Shown here piece after piece: positions 10,100 through 20,819 of a DNA stretch of 64,000 bases (position 1 is its first letter; each line of letters opens with the position of its first letter). Position numbers and translations under genes: made by a program. The stretch is from Bimastos eiseni (Eukaryota; Annelida; Clitellata; Crassiclitellata; Lumbricidae). The stretch is from the NCBI GenBank assembly GCA_959347315.1, contig OY365814.1, positions 2,779,661 through 2,843,660 of the forward strand, in the 5' to 3' direction. The notes below the pieces were generated by a model. The model was not told where the DNA came from. It did no database searches and was given only the letters and a program-made list of their open reading frames with translations.

Positions 10100-11044
10100 A
10101 TCATAATCGTAATCTCCAAACTTATAAAGCGCCACTCGCAAGACAAGCGCAGTTCACCAGCTTATTCATGAGTATTGCATAAAATCCGAGTGGTTGTCCA
10201 AAGGATAGTCCGTTTGGTGTCTGATCTCCCATCAATCACATCCTTGTGTTTTTTCGGCATCAAAGATTCTACAAATGTCATTTTAGTATTGAGAGACCGC
10301 AAATACGATTGCACCCCGCCTTAAAATATCTTTAGTCGCTGAAAGTCACGCGTAAATAGGCATACAAACATTCAGGCTAATGATTATACAAACTCTTGCT
10401 TTTACATCTTCTTCAACTTGTTACTGTAAGAGTTTAATGCAGTGAGTAAGCACGGAATTCAGGAGAAAGGTCGTTCCAGAGACATGGTGCGGCGTTGGAT
10501 ATGGCGCGATTGGAGAACTTGGGATGAGATGTAATCGGGTGTCGAGTGAGGGTGAGGCAAGAGGACGATCGGGTAGGACGGGTTGACTGGATAGTGAAGA
10601 GCTCGCCAAGATATTTTGTGCTGGGAGCATTGTATGGAGTTGTGTAGTTAGTGATAGGACTTTGAAATGAATGAGCTCTGGGATTTTTAGCCAGTGGAGT
10701 GATTTGGGGATTTGAGTGATGTATTGATGTTTGAGTGTTCTGGTGACGGCTCTGGATAACAAGTTTTGGATGAGTTTTAAACGTTTGATTTGCGTGGCTT
10801 TAATGGTGAGGAAAACGGAGTTGCAGTAAATCGAGCTTGGAGTGAAGGATGGAAGTGGAAATGGTCTAAGCAGTTTGAAGTTGAGCATTGGTTGGATGCG
10901 GCGGAGGTCGCGATTGTGCATGAAACAGGAGCGAGAGGTTTGAAATATGGTTGGAGACAGAGATATAAGGGAAGAAGGTGACGCTAAGATTTCGGACGGG
11001 GCGCGGTTGGAGGCCTGAACTTTAAAGCAAAGCTCGAAAATCAT
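10100..11044 (-). mobile_element. LINE 3' fragment, family related to 41860-42970
   Basis: A 207-codon minus-strand frame (10421-11044) contains SCFMHNRDLRRIQPMLNF, TQIKRLKLIQNLLSRAV, YITQIPKSLHWLKIPEL and a decayed C-terminal region. These match the post-polymerase region of Rex/CR1-type LINEs. The sequence 10100-10180 (ATAAAGCGCC followed by CCAGCTTATTCA) matches the 3' untranslated end of the copy at 41870-41950, showing both are the same family. It is 5'-truncated and lacks the palm domain. Confidence 0.8.
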
Positions 11045-11294
11045 CTATGAGCATGATGTATCAGCGACTTTCTCATCCTCCGTATAATAGACCTATAATA
11101 TGTCCGATGAGCTGCCGACTGATCTTTTCTCTGATAGGTTGCACACAATGTACACGTTGTAGCTGAGATCTCTTGGGTGAAATTTAGGCTGATAATTATT
11201 TAAAATCAAATGTCTGCCTGGATGTTATGATGTCATAATTGCTAGAATTATGATTAATGCGTGTCAAGATGTTTTGTCTGGGTTGATATTTCAG

Positions 11295-11469
11295 CCAACA
11301 TTCAATTACGTGCAATTCATGAGTTTAACCCCAAACACATGAAATACCGCGACAGAATGGAACTCCAAAACATTTTATGGATCAGAAGACTGCTAGACTC
11401 TCACTATTCAAACACGATTTCGTTCAAACGAGGAGATGAAATGGAAATCATTCCCCCGTCATACATCGA
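11295..11469 (+). CDS. SH3 gene, exon (first SH3 domain, N-terminal part)
   Basis: The exon follows a TTTCAG acceptor and ends at a GTGAGT donor. It opens in phase 1 and closes in phase 2. It encodes LRAIHEFNPKHMKYRD (an ALYDY-like start, about residues 4-9), a helical-looking insert of about 30 residues, and TISFKRGDEMEII, the conserved diverging-turn segment of SH3 domains. Joined to the next exon it gives an SH3 fold that would bind proline-rich ligands in the cytosol. The insert sits where the RT loop should be and is much longer than the usual 7-10 residues. Upstream exons, including the start codon, were not found; LINE sequence lies just upstream. Confidence 0.75.
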
Positions 11470-11912
11470 GTGAGTGTATCTATATATTACTTAGCAGACA
11501 ACTGATTGTTTCATTCAACCGGGAATTCGTAGACTATAGAACTACAGGATTCTTCTGAACGCAGCCTATTTTGGGAGACGGTAACTGATTATAGTAGTAG
11601 TAGCTTAATGACACTGTTTGATAACAAAGATCATCAGCCTAGCCGTCCTCCTCTATTCAGGCTTGAGACTGACGCCATCAGAGTGCTATCAGTTGCAGAG
11701 TGGCTGCCATTCTCTCGCTTTTTAAAAAGGAGAGAATGGGTTCGAGCTTTCCAGAAATGCGAACCTAGAGCAATTCCAAGTGCACTACTGCTTAGATTCG
11801 AACGAAACATTGTTCCAACGCAGTCCTACGTCTAAATTATGAAACCTATCGGAATTAAAATAACATTATTTTGGCATAAAAATGCTTACGTTCATACTTA
11901 TTTTATTGCCAG
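11470..11912 (+). other. SH3 gene intron
   Basis: A 75-codon open frame (11608-11835) lies inside this intron. It reads FRLETDAIRVLSVAEWLPFS and is not recognised; no splice sites in phase support it as an exon. Confidence 0.4.
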
Positions 11913-12001
11913 TTACGACATATGGTGGTGGAAAGTGAAGCATTTGACAAGTGGAAAGAGCGGATTCATACCATCACATCGCGTATATGTAAATGACGAA
12001 G
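11913..12001 (+). CDS. SH3 gene, exon (first SH3 domain, C-terminal part)
   Basis: After a CCAG acceptor the exon completes the codon left by the previous exon (GA plus T gives Asp) and reads YDIWWWKVKHLTSGKSGFIP then SHRVYVNDE. WWKV, the G-x-S-G-F-I-P run and the following S/N-x-x-V are the ligand-groove residues of Src-like SH3 domains. The chosen donor, GAAG followed by GTGATG, gives phase 1, which fits the next exon; an alternative GTAAAT donor nearby would not. Intron length is 443 bp. Confidence 0.75.
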
Positions 12002-12469
12002 GTGATGCTGTTTTATATTTTGAGCTTGAGTCATTCCTAGGGATATTTAAGCTCGGAATCTGTAAGGTTCTGCCAATTGTTTTGAATGGTAGATGTCAAA
12101 TAGGCTTCGCTAGAGGTTGACCCTCCAAACTAGGCTTTTATTGTAGACTTTGTTTTCGAAGTTGATAATAGTAATGATGACGCTGAAAAACGTATAGTCC
12201 AGTAATCGGGTCTCAGACCTATAAAATGTGGTATAAAGCTGGTTAATGGCTTATTTTAATAAGAAGGCATCATTTAATCACTGAAAGACTTTCTGTATGA
12301 ATCTCCCTTTAGCAATTTTTAAAAAACATTTATCTGAAAGAAAGCATGTAAATTTTTGGTAACAACGATTGGCAAAGAATTTAAAATTAGCTTCATGAAT
12401 TAAAGGAAACAATAACTAATAGTGGCATGTGAATAATATATTCTTGATTTAGGCATCGTATCGTATCTG
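12002..12469. other. SH3 gene intron, no feature
   Basis: AT-rich intronic sequence. The open frame that runs from the preceding exon to 12120 is interpreted as intron read-through. Confidence 0.4.
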
Positions 12470-12970
12470 AGAATTTATAAAGCGCTTATTACAGTACTAG
12501 CTATTCAGAAGCGCTCTCAGCATGGCAGCTCCAAGGAAATAAGAAAGCTTTCAGGTAACAAAAAGAAGAGGGTGGGATCCCAACTAAAACCTTACTATGG
12601 ATTGTGGGTATAAGTCATTCTACATAAAAGGGCCAACGATGGCACAGTGCTTGGTCATAGCAGTCCTGGCCCGGGAAACTAGGAGATAAAGGGGATCAAC
12701 AGACTTAAATCGCAAAGATATTTATGAGCCAGATGCATTTGACTTTTCAGGACTATGCGCAGAACCTGAAAAGCAACTGGAAGCCAGTGTAGGCATTACT
12801 AAATGCAGATCTATGTTGGAGTTGCAAGAGAGACTGCTGGTTGCGGAGTTCAAAAACGACTGCAAGGAGGTTTAGTGTGCTTTTGGGAGGACCAACAAAG
12901 AAGTGAATGACAGCAGCACAGGCTAATGCATATATCACCTCTGAGTATATTTCTTGAAGAGACACTATAT
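12470..12970 (-). mobile_element. LINE 3' fragment
   Basis: On the minus strand a 70-codon frame reads AAVIHFFVGPPKSTLNLLAV, a decayed form of the common LINE segment in which C-N-S-L-L-V-G-L-P-K-S-T-L-N-R-L-Q follows the polymerase. The 3' side (12470-12520) has the ATAAAGCGCTT-type end shared by other LINE remnants in this window. It lies in a 3.4-kb intron of the SH3 gene, on the opposite strand. Confidence 0.6.
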
Positions 12971-13199
12971 CAAGCCTTGTTGAATGATTGATTGAAAGAT
13001 CTTCTGATGGATCTCAGGCACCTATGGTGATAACAACATGGGCATGTCAAGAGGTGCCTGGAGAGTGGAGAGCAACAGGGTGCGATCAAGAAGGACACTT
13101 CATGAATATATGAAGTCAGGATACACTGATGTAAGAAGTTGGTCAAGCTTCTAATGCATCCGCTGTTGTTCGGGCAATGAGTCGGACTCTAGGTATCCT

Positions 13200-13900
13200 C
13201 GAGGCTTGGATGGTGACAAACCTCCTGTGACTCAACCCAACAAAACCTCAATGTTTCTGGTTGGGCACTCACTAGAAGCTTATGAAGCTTAACTTGGCTG
13301 TCATTACTGCTGACTCCCCCTCTTTACGTTTTCCTCAGTCGTCCAGGAGCTTGAAACCATGTTGGACCAAGAGCTTACCTCTCTGTATCATATTCACCGT
13401 CTCTGCCATGATCCATACTTGTGTCAGCTCTGCACTGTTGCTCGCTCTATGTACGCCTTTCAGCTGGAGGCTGCGGTGCCTGGTCAGAGTTCCGCATTCT
13501 GTCGCACCTCTTGTCGGGGCATTCCGAAATTTGGCCACGTCTTCGGCTGTATGCGCTCCATTGGCTCTCCCTTAGGTAGCGAACATCGTACCGTATCAGT
13601 GCTTTGGTCTGCTATTCTACTCTGCTTTGAGTGTACCGAATCGCCGCTCTCTGCGCTCTACTGAGCGAGGCTTGCTCATTGTCCCATTTGCCCGCATAAC
13701 TACTAAACAAAACCGTGCCTTCTAAGTCTTTGGCCCCTCGCACTGGCATTGCGCTTGTCACTCAGGGTCCATTCAGACTCTTTTATACTCACCAACAGAT
13801 ACTCCTTGTTGAATTTGTTTCAACTTTTTGCTATCTATCACAACAATCAATGACAACTCATGTTGTCTGGATGATGGTATTCTTCAACTGGGAGACCCAG
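13200..13900 (+). mobile_element. LINE 3' fragment (plus)
   Basis: Plus-strand pieces resemble the LINE C terminus: RSLRSTERGLLIVPFARI followed by a frameshift and VFGPSHWHCACHSGS-like sequence (13640-13770), where a W-N-x-L-P signature would be. The upstream part (13280-13560) is open but decayed. The fragment is followed by a second, separate LINE end at 14040. Confidence 0.55.
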
Positions 13901-14039
13901 AGATCTTATTCCGGGTCTCACATTCATTCACTCAATGAGTTTAACAGCCCCTTTACGCACGTCTCAATAAGTACGACGAATCTTAATAGAAATGGCACTG
14001 ACACCAATGCCTTGAAATGAACCATTTCCATCCAAACTT

Positions 14040-14480
14040 GTCACAGACAGCAGCTATAGTGGTAGCTTACTTTCCCAGTTTCTCTTGCATCTCTACCTTT
14101 ATGTTTGATGAGACCCTCTTCATGTTCCCTCTTCATACTCGCATACAATTTAAGTTTCTCATTCTAATCTTCAAGGCTCAGCGGGGTCTTGCTCCGAGAT
14201 ACCTGGTAGACGTAATATCTCGGCCTCAGTCAGCTTTTTCCCGCCGTCCACTTCGTTCATTCAGTAGACTTGACCTCTTTGTTCCTCGAACTAGAATAGC
14301 TATGGATCAGTCTCGATCTTTTGCCTCAATTGGTCCCTCTCTGTTGAATGCGCTTTCTTTACCTGTTCGCTCTAAACTTCTATCTGGCAGTTTCTCATAC
14401 TCTTTTGATTTTCTCGAAATTTACTTCTTGCAGGGCCTTGCGCACTGGCGGCACTTCTAAGCGGTACTTAAATACAATGC
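14040..14480 (+). mobile_element. LINE C-terminal fragment (plus)
   Basis: The plus-strand frame 14017-14460 reads LILIFKAQRGLAPRYLVDVI, then SRRPLRSFSRLDLFVPRTRI, then SFASIGPSLLNALSLPVRSK. This is the canonical order of the last 110 residues of a Rex/CR1-like ORF2 (fast-evolving W-N-A-L-P written here as LLNALSLP). The frame is intact up to the closing HW-type end but 5'-truncated. It sits in the same intron as three other LINE pieces. Confidence 0.8.
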
Positions 14481-14802
14481 ATTGTGGTCGACTTAAGCTC
14501 CAACACACTGAGTAGGCCTAAACCTGCTCGGAGAACTGCCACCAACTTAAAAGCAAGCATAAACTATGCAAATATGTTAAACTTAAAATGAAACAATTTC
14601 TTCCCAACCTCGTTGACAAGAGAAATGTCCTGAATCAACAGTAGGCTAGTCAGAGAATATTGGACGCAGCGTTGTTGCAACCCAGATAATTGTACAAACA
14701 GGCCCGTGTATTTCGTCACAAACAATGCTTTAGAAATTAATCAATTCAATTAACTATTTTTATATTAACTGGCGATTCTTACATTTATCTCCATCACCGA
14801 AG

Positions 14803-14856
14803 TTTACAAGTGGCTATTTATTAAGCCCGTAGCTTTAATAAATAGCCAATTGTAAA
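14803..14856. repeat. Hairpin, 22-bp stem
   Basis: TTTACAAGTGGCTATTTATT... pairs with ...AATAAATAGCCAATTGTAAA across a loop of about 10 nt with two mismatches. Probably a small palindromic element; a second hairpin follows 45 bp later. Confidence 0.6.
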
Positions 14857-14900
14857 CTTAGGTTGAACTGAACTTAGGTTGAACTTAAATTGAGCAATTA

Positions 14901-14935
14901 TTATCGCTCAATTTTACAATAAAATTGAGCGATAA
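14901..14935. repeat. Hairpin, perfect 15-bp stem
   Basis: TTATCGCTCAATTTT and its exact reverse complement AAAATTGAGCGATAA flank a 5-nt loop. The copy TTGAGCAATTATTATCG just left suggests local duplication. Confidence 0.7.
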
Positions 14936-15456
14936 TACCAGAACCAAGCAGTACAACAAACCCCCGACAAAATGTCTTGTAACAAAAAACGCTCGAGGGT
15001 GAATTTTGGAGAAAGTCACTCAATTAAACTCCTTCATTCAGTTAGCACACTGACCGTTTTCTGTCTTTATACCACTTTTTTCTAGGTTATGTATGGCTTA
15101 TAACTTTTGATTACCGCACTAGTAATAGACTGTAACACCATAGATAGGTCTTAGTAATAATAAAAGAAACTTATCAAGCAAGGAAACATACTTTTATGCC
15201 AACATATCTACATGAACACATTAATTTTAATCATGAAATTTCTCCTCAAGCATTTTTATGCCCAATTTTATCGACTTGTGCCACGAATGTCATTGTAATG
15301 GGCGTCTGTGCTAGCGGGACAGCGGTCCTTTCTGTGTTCCTCTCTATTGTCGTCTGTCAATTCTCTGTAAAGTTATTCTATTTTTACTGCGTAATTGCTA
15401 TGATCGTCAGTTTGCAATAAAAACATTTGGCTATGTCACAAACTGTTTTATTTCAG

Positions 15457-15907
15457 CCAATGGAAAATTAACGGCACATCATAACTTTGAATCAAGCAAT
15501 GTGAGATATAGTGAAGCAATCGAACTCGAAAAAATTATGAAAGGCTTAAGACATGTGCAATTGATGGAAGGTGCAATTAGACACAAGGAGGCTAACATGT
15601 GCGAAGTAACATCAGGAAACCGAATAGGAAAGGAATCGGGAGAAGAGGTCATGAAGAATTCAACAGAGCAGAACATTCAACAAAACGAGAAAACGTCAGT
15701 GAAACTGAAAATTGCATTACAGGTAGATCATTCTGCAGTAGATAAGACACAGAAGGATCTTCATTCAGTAGTGTTTAGCCAAGAACGGAAAAATCAACGA
15801 TCGACGTCGATTTATTTGGATGAAGCTTACAATTCAGAAGTGGACGCACAGGCGCTTATGTTTAAAAGAGGCGACAAAATGGAGACAATTATTCCTGAAA
15901 ACATCGG
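15457..15907 (+). CDS. SH3 gene, exon (second SH3 domain, N-terminal part with long insert)
   Basis: Acceptor TTTCAG and donor GTGACT bound a 451-nt exon, phase 1 in and phase 2 out, the same phases as the exon at 11295-11469. It opens LTAHHNFESSNVRYSEAIEL, aligned with LRAIHEFNPKHMKYRDRMEL of the first copy, and closes AQALMFKRGDKMETII, the SH3 diverging turn. Between these lies a charged, low-complexity stretch of roughly 115 residues (many K, E, Q, N). So the second SH3 unit arose by exon duplication and its RT-loop insert has expanded. Charged insert could be a linker; its function is unknown. Confidence 0.75.
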
Positions 15908-16808
15908 GTGACTATAACTTCAAATGCAGACAACGTAGAGTTTTATTCAACTGCCAATTCATCATTTTTTTTAAAACAGAGTAGAATTCTTTTTGTTGTG
16001 TTTTGTGTGATATGGTAGCAAAATTATGGTTTAGAGTACACTCCTTGTAACCTAGAGACCGCAGGTTCAAACCTCCCAAGACGGTCACCATGTAGTCTTT
16101 AGCTCATGATAGCTATGCGTCATAGTTTATTTCTCTCTAACATGAATGGAACACGTATTTATACATTAACCTTATATATCTTAAAACTGATAGACTCTTG
16201 TATGTTGGAATTTAACGTTGTAAGCGAACAATGAACATATTATATTATATAGGCCTACAGGTATGTTATTGTGGTATACTGTTTTGTATATGTAACTTTA
16301 AATCGTGTCACTCACAGTGCTACAGCGATTAGACTACACAGGGAAAATATGGTAGCGCAATGAGGTAGGGAGACCCCAGATTGAAGATGCGAATGCGTTA
16401 TGAGAAGAATTTGGTTACATAGGGTTGGGCAAATGAAAGCAAAACGCGAGATCTTGTTAAGCTTTGAAGTTGTCAGTCTTTTTTGTCGTTGTCATAAAGT
16501 TACTTGTTGAATAAGAGAGAGTGTTCCGCTCATGAATTCAGCAATTAATCCGCATACGCGTTTCTCATTTCGCAGAACGGGATTCTTAGAAGTGGACAGT
16601 CTCCTCAAGTCATCCAAATTTTATAAATTTCATCGTAGGCCTATCATTGGTTCATCTGCGCTGTGAATTGAGAGATGAAATGTTTAAAAGGATCTTGGAC
16701 TAATTTCATTCTAATTGCTAGCCAATTACAACAAATTATAAGTTACTCAAGGGCAAAAGTAGTAAAAAGAAAGCATAAAGTTAGATACAGTGGGAAGTGG
16801 ATTTTAAC
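15908..16808. other. SH3 gene intron
   Basis: Holds the SINE-like sequence at 16015-16090; otherwise no feature recognised. The 66-codon frame at 16675-16875 runs into the transposon end at 16809 and is not called. Confidence 0.4.
16015..16090 (+). mobile_element. tRNA-derived SINE-like sequence
   Basis: TGGTTTAGAG followed 30-35 bp later by AGGTTCAAACCTCCC matches the A-box/B-box layout of an internal RNA polymerase III promoter, and the words CTTGTAACCTAGAGACCGC resemble a tRNA anticodon-arm region. The acceptor stem does not pair, so it is not a functional tRNA. A SINE head is the best reading. Confidence 0.5.
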
Positions 16809-18091
16809 GGTATCCGCCAATAAGGTCGCGCACAAAAGGTCGCAACAAAAAGATCGCGGACTAATAAGATCGTAGCATACAGCTGATCGCCAAACCAATT
16901 AATCGTGAGTTAGGTGCTTCATTTGATGTTCATGGTATTGACGAAAAATTTAAAATTTAAAATATAGGCCTATATTTTGTGCATTTTGAATATATATGTC
17001 GTGCTGAAACAGATAATGATCGCAGGTTCCGAAATGCCATTAAAGTCAAACTATAATTCTACCAGTAGCAGGCCTACACTAAATATTGTTAAATAATGTT
17101 ATTGTAATAAATTTTGCAAAATTCATAAGTAATACCATAATCAATATTCTAAGTCAATTAACCTATTTTGATTAAATAAATTATGAAAGAACATGATAAA
17201 AAAAATCTCCAAAGACACAAACTCCATGACAGAAAGGCTGATGATGAGGAGTTGGCATTATTTATTGATTGAACACCAAGCAAGTAGACTGTGTTGATGG
17301 TGAACGGCCTGCTCTCTGCGTTTTCTATTCCAGGTTGCGAACCCGTCTCGGTGATGAAACCTTGGACTGGTTGTGCTTCCTGCGTTCATATTTTCAGAAG
17401 CATGCCTAATGCATTATGAATTCATTGACACTGTTTACTGCGATCTCTGTTCTTTAATTTTGTAACTCTTTATCTATTTTTTACCATTGACATTGTCACT
17501 GAATGTTGTTTTAAATTTGTGATTCCGTAGATTTCATGCGTAGTCGGTAGGCGATAGATTAGTTAAGGACCTACATAAAAATTGTATTTGAATTTGTTCT
17601 GCTATGTTGAAAATCAACAGTAATGAGTCGGTCAATACGTTCACGATGCAATTCCGAAAATCCGGAATAATTCCTGAATTTTGCCCAAAAAAATTCTAAA
17701 TTCCGATAAAAACATTATGCCGAAATTGCAATCTCTAGTTACAACAGAAAGGAAGGTTAAGAGCCGCTGCTTTATTCCACATAGTTTTTTCTAGGGAAAA
17801 GAAAATGTAGGCGTTGTTAATGTCATTATGAAGAAAGCAATTCTAACATTCGGCTTCTAGCCTATACAAATTCATACAATTTTCAAACGTTACCTTAAGT
17901 AAAGAAATTATTTGCCACCGTCGAGCTATTCGCATAATCAGCATGCTAAATTGCGGTACATGAAGGCATCATTTTGAGGCGCGATCTTATTAGTCCGCGA
18001 TCTGTTTAGTCTGCGATCTTTTTTGTTGCAGCCTTTTGTGCCGCGATCTTTTGAGGCGCTATCTTTTTGCGCGACCTTATTGACCTAAACC
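16809..18091. mobile_element. Foldback element family D
   Basis: Left end GGTATCCGCCAATAAGGTCG and right end, read in reverse complement, GGTTTAGGTCAATAAGGTCG. Both ends continue with a repeated phrase of the type AAAAGATCGCGGACTA (left 16820-16875; right 17985-18080, five or so copies). Flanks carry GATTTTAAC (16800-16808) and GATTTTGAC (18092-18100), a 9-bp target duplication with one change. The interior has no transposase and contains a truncated MITE B copy (17393-17733). It lies in an SH3-gene intron. Confidence 0.8.
17393..17733 (+). mobile_element. MITE family B, truncated copy 3
   Basis: Internal words shared with copies 1 and 2 (GATCTCTGTTCTTTAA, GAGTCGGTCAATACGTTCA) and the right terminus GAAATTGCAATCT. 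The left half, with the phrase array, is missing. It is nested in foldback element D, so it is younger than D or was carried inside it. Confidence 0.75.
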
Positions 18092-18275
18092 GATTTTGAC
18101 ACGGTTGAATAAGCCACACTGAGGAAAGGTTGTTGGTTGGCTGAAGCATCATCGAAGCCTTAGCAAAAGCATTTTTTAATTCACCATGTCTATGTGAAAA
18201 ATATATTTATAAAAGCAAGAGACGAAAATAGTTGAAAAACGCTTAGATTATGCATGTCTTGAAGTTTTGTTGCAG

Positions 18276-18355
18276 GGATAGCGTCGGATGGTGGAAGGTG
18301 AGGCATTTGAAAACCGGAAAGATTGGATTCATACTAAGAAATCACGTCGTCATTG
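18276..18355 (+). CDS. SH3 gene, exon (second SH3 domain, C-terminal part)
   Basis: Acceptor GTTGCAG and donor GTAAGT enclose 80 nt, phase 2 in and phase 1 out. Joined to the previous exon it reads ENIGDSVGWWKVRHLKTGKI then GFILRNHVVI. The WWKV and G-K-x-G-F-I residues match the first SH3 unit, but the proline of the usual F-I-P-S/N motif is leucine here (FILRN), so ligand binding may be altered. It lies just outside the right end of foldback element D. Confidence 0.8.
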
Positions 18356-18599
18356 GTAAGTACATGTATCTAATTTGTTCTTGAAATTCGTTCTTCAGGC
18401 GATGCAACTTCGATATTACAAGGACTGCGTCGAGTTTCTTAAGGGATATCCAAACAAAGCTTTGCTTGTTTATTGTGCATCGGACAGTTGACTCTGAACC
18501 TGCCCTTGTTCCTTCGAAATGCTGCTTAATAGTTATATCTTCCTTGGTTCTCAGCCTTCACGCAGGTTCCTATGTCCCATGACGCCACTTCTCCCAGTG

Positions 18600-18955
18600 T
18601 TGAGCCTCTTCTTTCATTTTTCCGTACCCACCTTTCTCCATCATCCAGTCTAAAAGCATTCTTCTTGGTTTTCCTCTTGTTTTTTCCCTTCTATTCTCCC
18701 CTCTGTGATGTTTTTAAGTAGTGAATCTCCTCTCATTATGTGTCCCATCCATCTTCTCTGTCGTTCTCGAATTGTCTTTATCACTGATCTCGTTTCTTTT
18801 AGCCTCCTCAATATTTCTTCATTGGTCTTGTGCTCTGTCCCGTTGATTCTTTCCATTCTTCGCCATATCCACATTTGAAATGCCTCTAATCTTTTCTGGT
18901 CTTCTTTTCTTATTGTCCATGTTTCCGCCCCGTACAGGACCACACTCCACACCAG
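18600..18955 (-). mobile_element. LINE C-terminal fragment (endonuclease-RT type)
   Basis: The minus strand reads VVLYGAETWTIRKEDQKRLE, AFQMWIWRRMERI, TNEEILRRLKE and RQRRWMGHIMRGDSLL. This is the familiar tail of RTE/CR1-like ORF2 proteins (Y-G-x-E-T-W-T ... R-Q-x-x-W-x-G-H-x-x-R). About 100 codons are open; the rest is lost. A related end is at 63660-64000. Confidence 0.85.
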
Positions 18956-19049
18956 AGCACACTCAAGCTATTCCACAGTAGCATAAGGGCGTCATGTGAG
19001 TAAAGCTTGGAGAGTCTCCCTACCACTCGTTCCAGGTAATCCGCTTTCA

Positions 19050-19808
19050 AAAAGAATGGGACAGTCGATGGACAAATAAAGCATGGACAACTCTGCTTGC
19101 GTCCGTAAACAATCCAATCGACCAGGCACGTCTCCAAGCCTCTCGATCACCAGACGCGGGAGATTGGTTCCTTGCTCCTCCGGTTACTGCATTGGATCTC
19201 CGATTGTCAGACGAAGTCATAAGAATCGCAGATGGAATTCGACTCGGAACGAAACTATGTGAGCCTCATCTTTGTCACTGTGGCGAGAAGGTTGACGCCA
19301 GAGGACTCCATGGTCCGGCATGCAGAAGAAACGCAGGCCAACAACGACACAGTCAATGATTTATTATATACATAATTTCGAAGGGCGAGCATCCCTTCTC
19401 ATAAGGAACCTTTGGGCGTCACCAGAGAAGATGACAAGCGACCGGACGGCGTGACACTCATCCCGTAGTCATGCAGCAGGTGCCTCACTTGGGATGTGAC
19501 TGTTTCAGACACTTACGCGTCTTCATACCTGACAGCAACATCAACTGCAGCAGGAGAAGCAGCAAACTGTGCTGCAATAGCTAAGAGAACAAAGTACGCA
19601 TCGATCACCTGAACTCATGCATTTGAGGTGGTGGCACTGGAGTCCAGCGGTGCTTGAAGTTCCAAGGGTTTTAACTTTGTGTTGGATTTGGGACGAAGGC
19701 TGAATGATGTGACCCATGACACACTCGATGCAAGCTACCTATTCCAAAGACTCTCGGTAGCTGTCCAGCGAGGGAACGCCATCTGTTTTTACTCAACACT
19801 CCCATGCT
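19050..19808 (+). mobile_element. LINE C-terminal fragment with HCHC motif, ends in (AAT)n
   Basis: The plus strand reads GDWFLAPPVTALDLRLSDEV, GTKLCEPHLCHCGEKVDARG and LHGPACRR, then through stops ATGRRDTHP..., and finally ASYLFQRLSVAVQRGNA. The C-x4-C-x-C...H...C cluster followed by R-P-D-G-V and Q-R-L-S-V-A-x-Q-R-G-N-A is the C terminus of a LINE type common in aquatic invertebrates. The fragment ends exactly at the AAT repeat (19809), which is its 3' tail. Several stops make it inactive. Confidence 0.8.
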
Positions 19809-19809
19809 A

Positions 19810-19840
<31 letters not shown>

Positions 19841-19903
19841 GCAATAATAATAATAATAATAACAACAACAACAACAATAGCAATAACAATAATAATAATA
19901 ATG
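19809..19903 (+). repeat. (AAT)n/(AAC)n microsatellite between two LINE tails
   Basis: About 30 trinucleotide units, mostly AAT with interspersed AAC and AGC. It is the shared 3' tail of the plus-strand LINE to the left and the minus-strand LINE to the right. Confidence 0.9.
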
Positions 19904-20438
19904 AGGATCTGACGTTGCTCGGAGCGCCGCTTTTGCCAGGACGGGCTGTTGAAAAGTCCATTCAGAAGAAGATTACAGATATGGAGCAATGGTGGCAATG
20001 TCCCGAAGAGGCAGGCGGCGTTCCCACGCTGAAGAACAACCGAGATACGTTGGAACAGAAATGACGTCTCCATTGGATCGTGGGTTGCCGCACTCGTTCG
20101 ACTACCCAACTCTGAGATGAACTGCAGCTCTTCACTGCTCCAAGCGCCGCCGGATTCCAAGGAGAGGGCTACGAAGTCGTGGGTGTTGGTTATGGTGGAA
20201 TATTTGGCCCTCTTCGTCTTAGCTGCGCGTTCGGCTGCTTCGCCAGCTCTGATAGATGTGTCGACAAGATGTGACTTGGCGTAGGTTTCGGGCACTGTCA
20301 CATCCCATGCCAGACATCGACCACGTGTCCAAGGAATGAGCCATCTTCTCTTACCAAGCCGAGAGGTTCCTTTGTTCCATGTGTGAATGGCTGTTGCGTC
20401 CCATGCTAGGTGTCTGCCTCTCGCCCATGGAATTAGTG

Positions 20439-20440
<2 letters not shown>
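19904..20440 (-). mobile_element. LINE C-terminal fragment (minus), tail to tail with 19050-19808
   Basis: The minus strand reads WTRGRCLAWDVTVPETYAKS, RAGEAAERAAKTKRAKY, DFVALSLESGGAWSSEE and SFLFQRISVVLQRGNAACLF. It is the same protein tail as in the neighbouring plus-strand fragment but better preserved (about 170 open codons). A 5' partial duplication repeats the segment IPWxRGRxLAWDxT (20400-20440 and 20310-20350). It starts and ends at trinucleotide repeats. Confidence 0.8.
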
Positions 20441-20474
<34 letters not shown>

Positions 20475-20819
20475 ATATTGTCATTACTATTATCATATTT
20501 TTTCGTGAAACAACGGACATGGATACAGACTCACTAGTTCGCTATTAAATGCGTTAGAGTCAATCAGTTTCTGGTCTCTATCAATTATTATTTTTTTTAA
20601 AAATTAATTTTGCCCCGAGCTATACATGATTCCGTAGGAACTAGAATATTAATTAGAATAAGAAAATGTAAATTATTATTATTATTATTATTATTATTAT
20701 CATCATCATTATTAGTCCTTCTTTCGCTTGACGGTTTCATTGGTTTATTATCATTGTTATTATTATTTATTATATTCACAATATACTGTTATCGCCCTTG
20801 TCGGCGAGCTAAGTTAATG
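20441..20819. repeat. ATT/ATC microsatellite-rich stretch
   Basis: Trinucleotide runs at about 20440-20470, 20675-20720 and 20745-20775 (ATT with ATC). They lie between two minus-strand LINE fragments and probably derive from LINE tails. Confidence 0.75.

Larger units (their letters stand above)
14481..15456. other. SH3 gene intron with hairpins
   Basis: Apart from the two hairpins at 14803-14856 and 14901-14935, nothing was recognised. The 74-codon frame at 15196-15420 is hydrophobic but has no splice or start context that supports it. Confidence 0.4.

Noticed and set aside
11100..11139. Possible first exon MSDELPTDLFSD for the SH3 gene
   Set aside because: The nearest donor (GTTGCA) leaves phase 2, which would put the 11295 exon into a stop; not compatible.
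15196..15420. Hydrophobic 74-codon frame in SH3 intron
   Set aside because: AT-rich chance hydrophobicity; no splice sites in phase with neighbouring exons.
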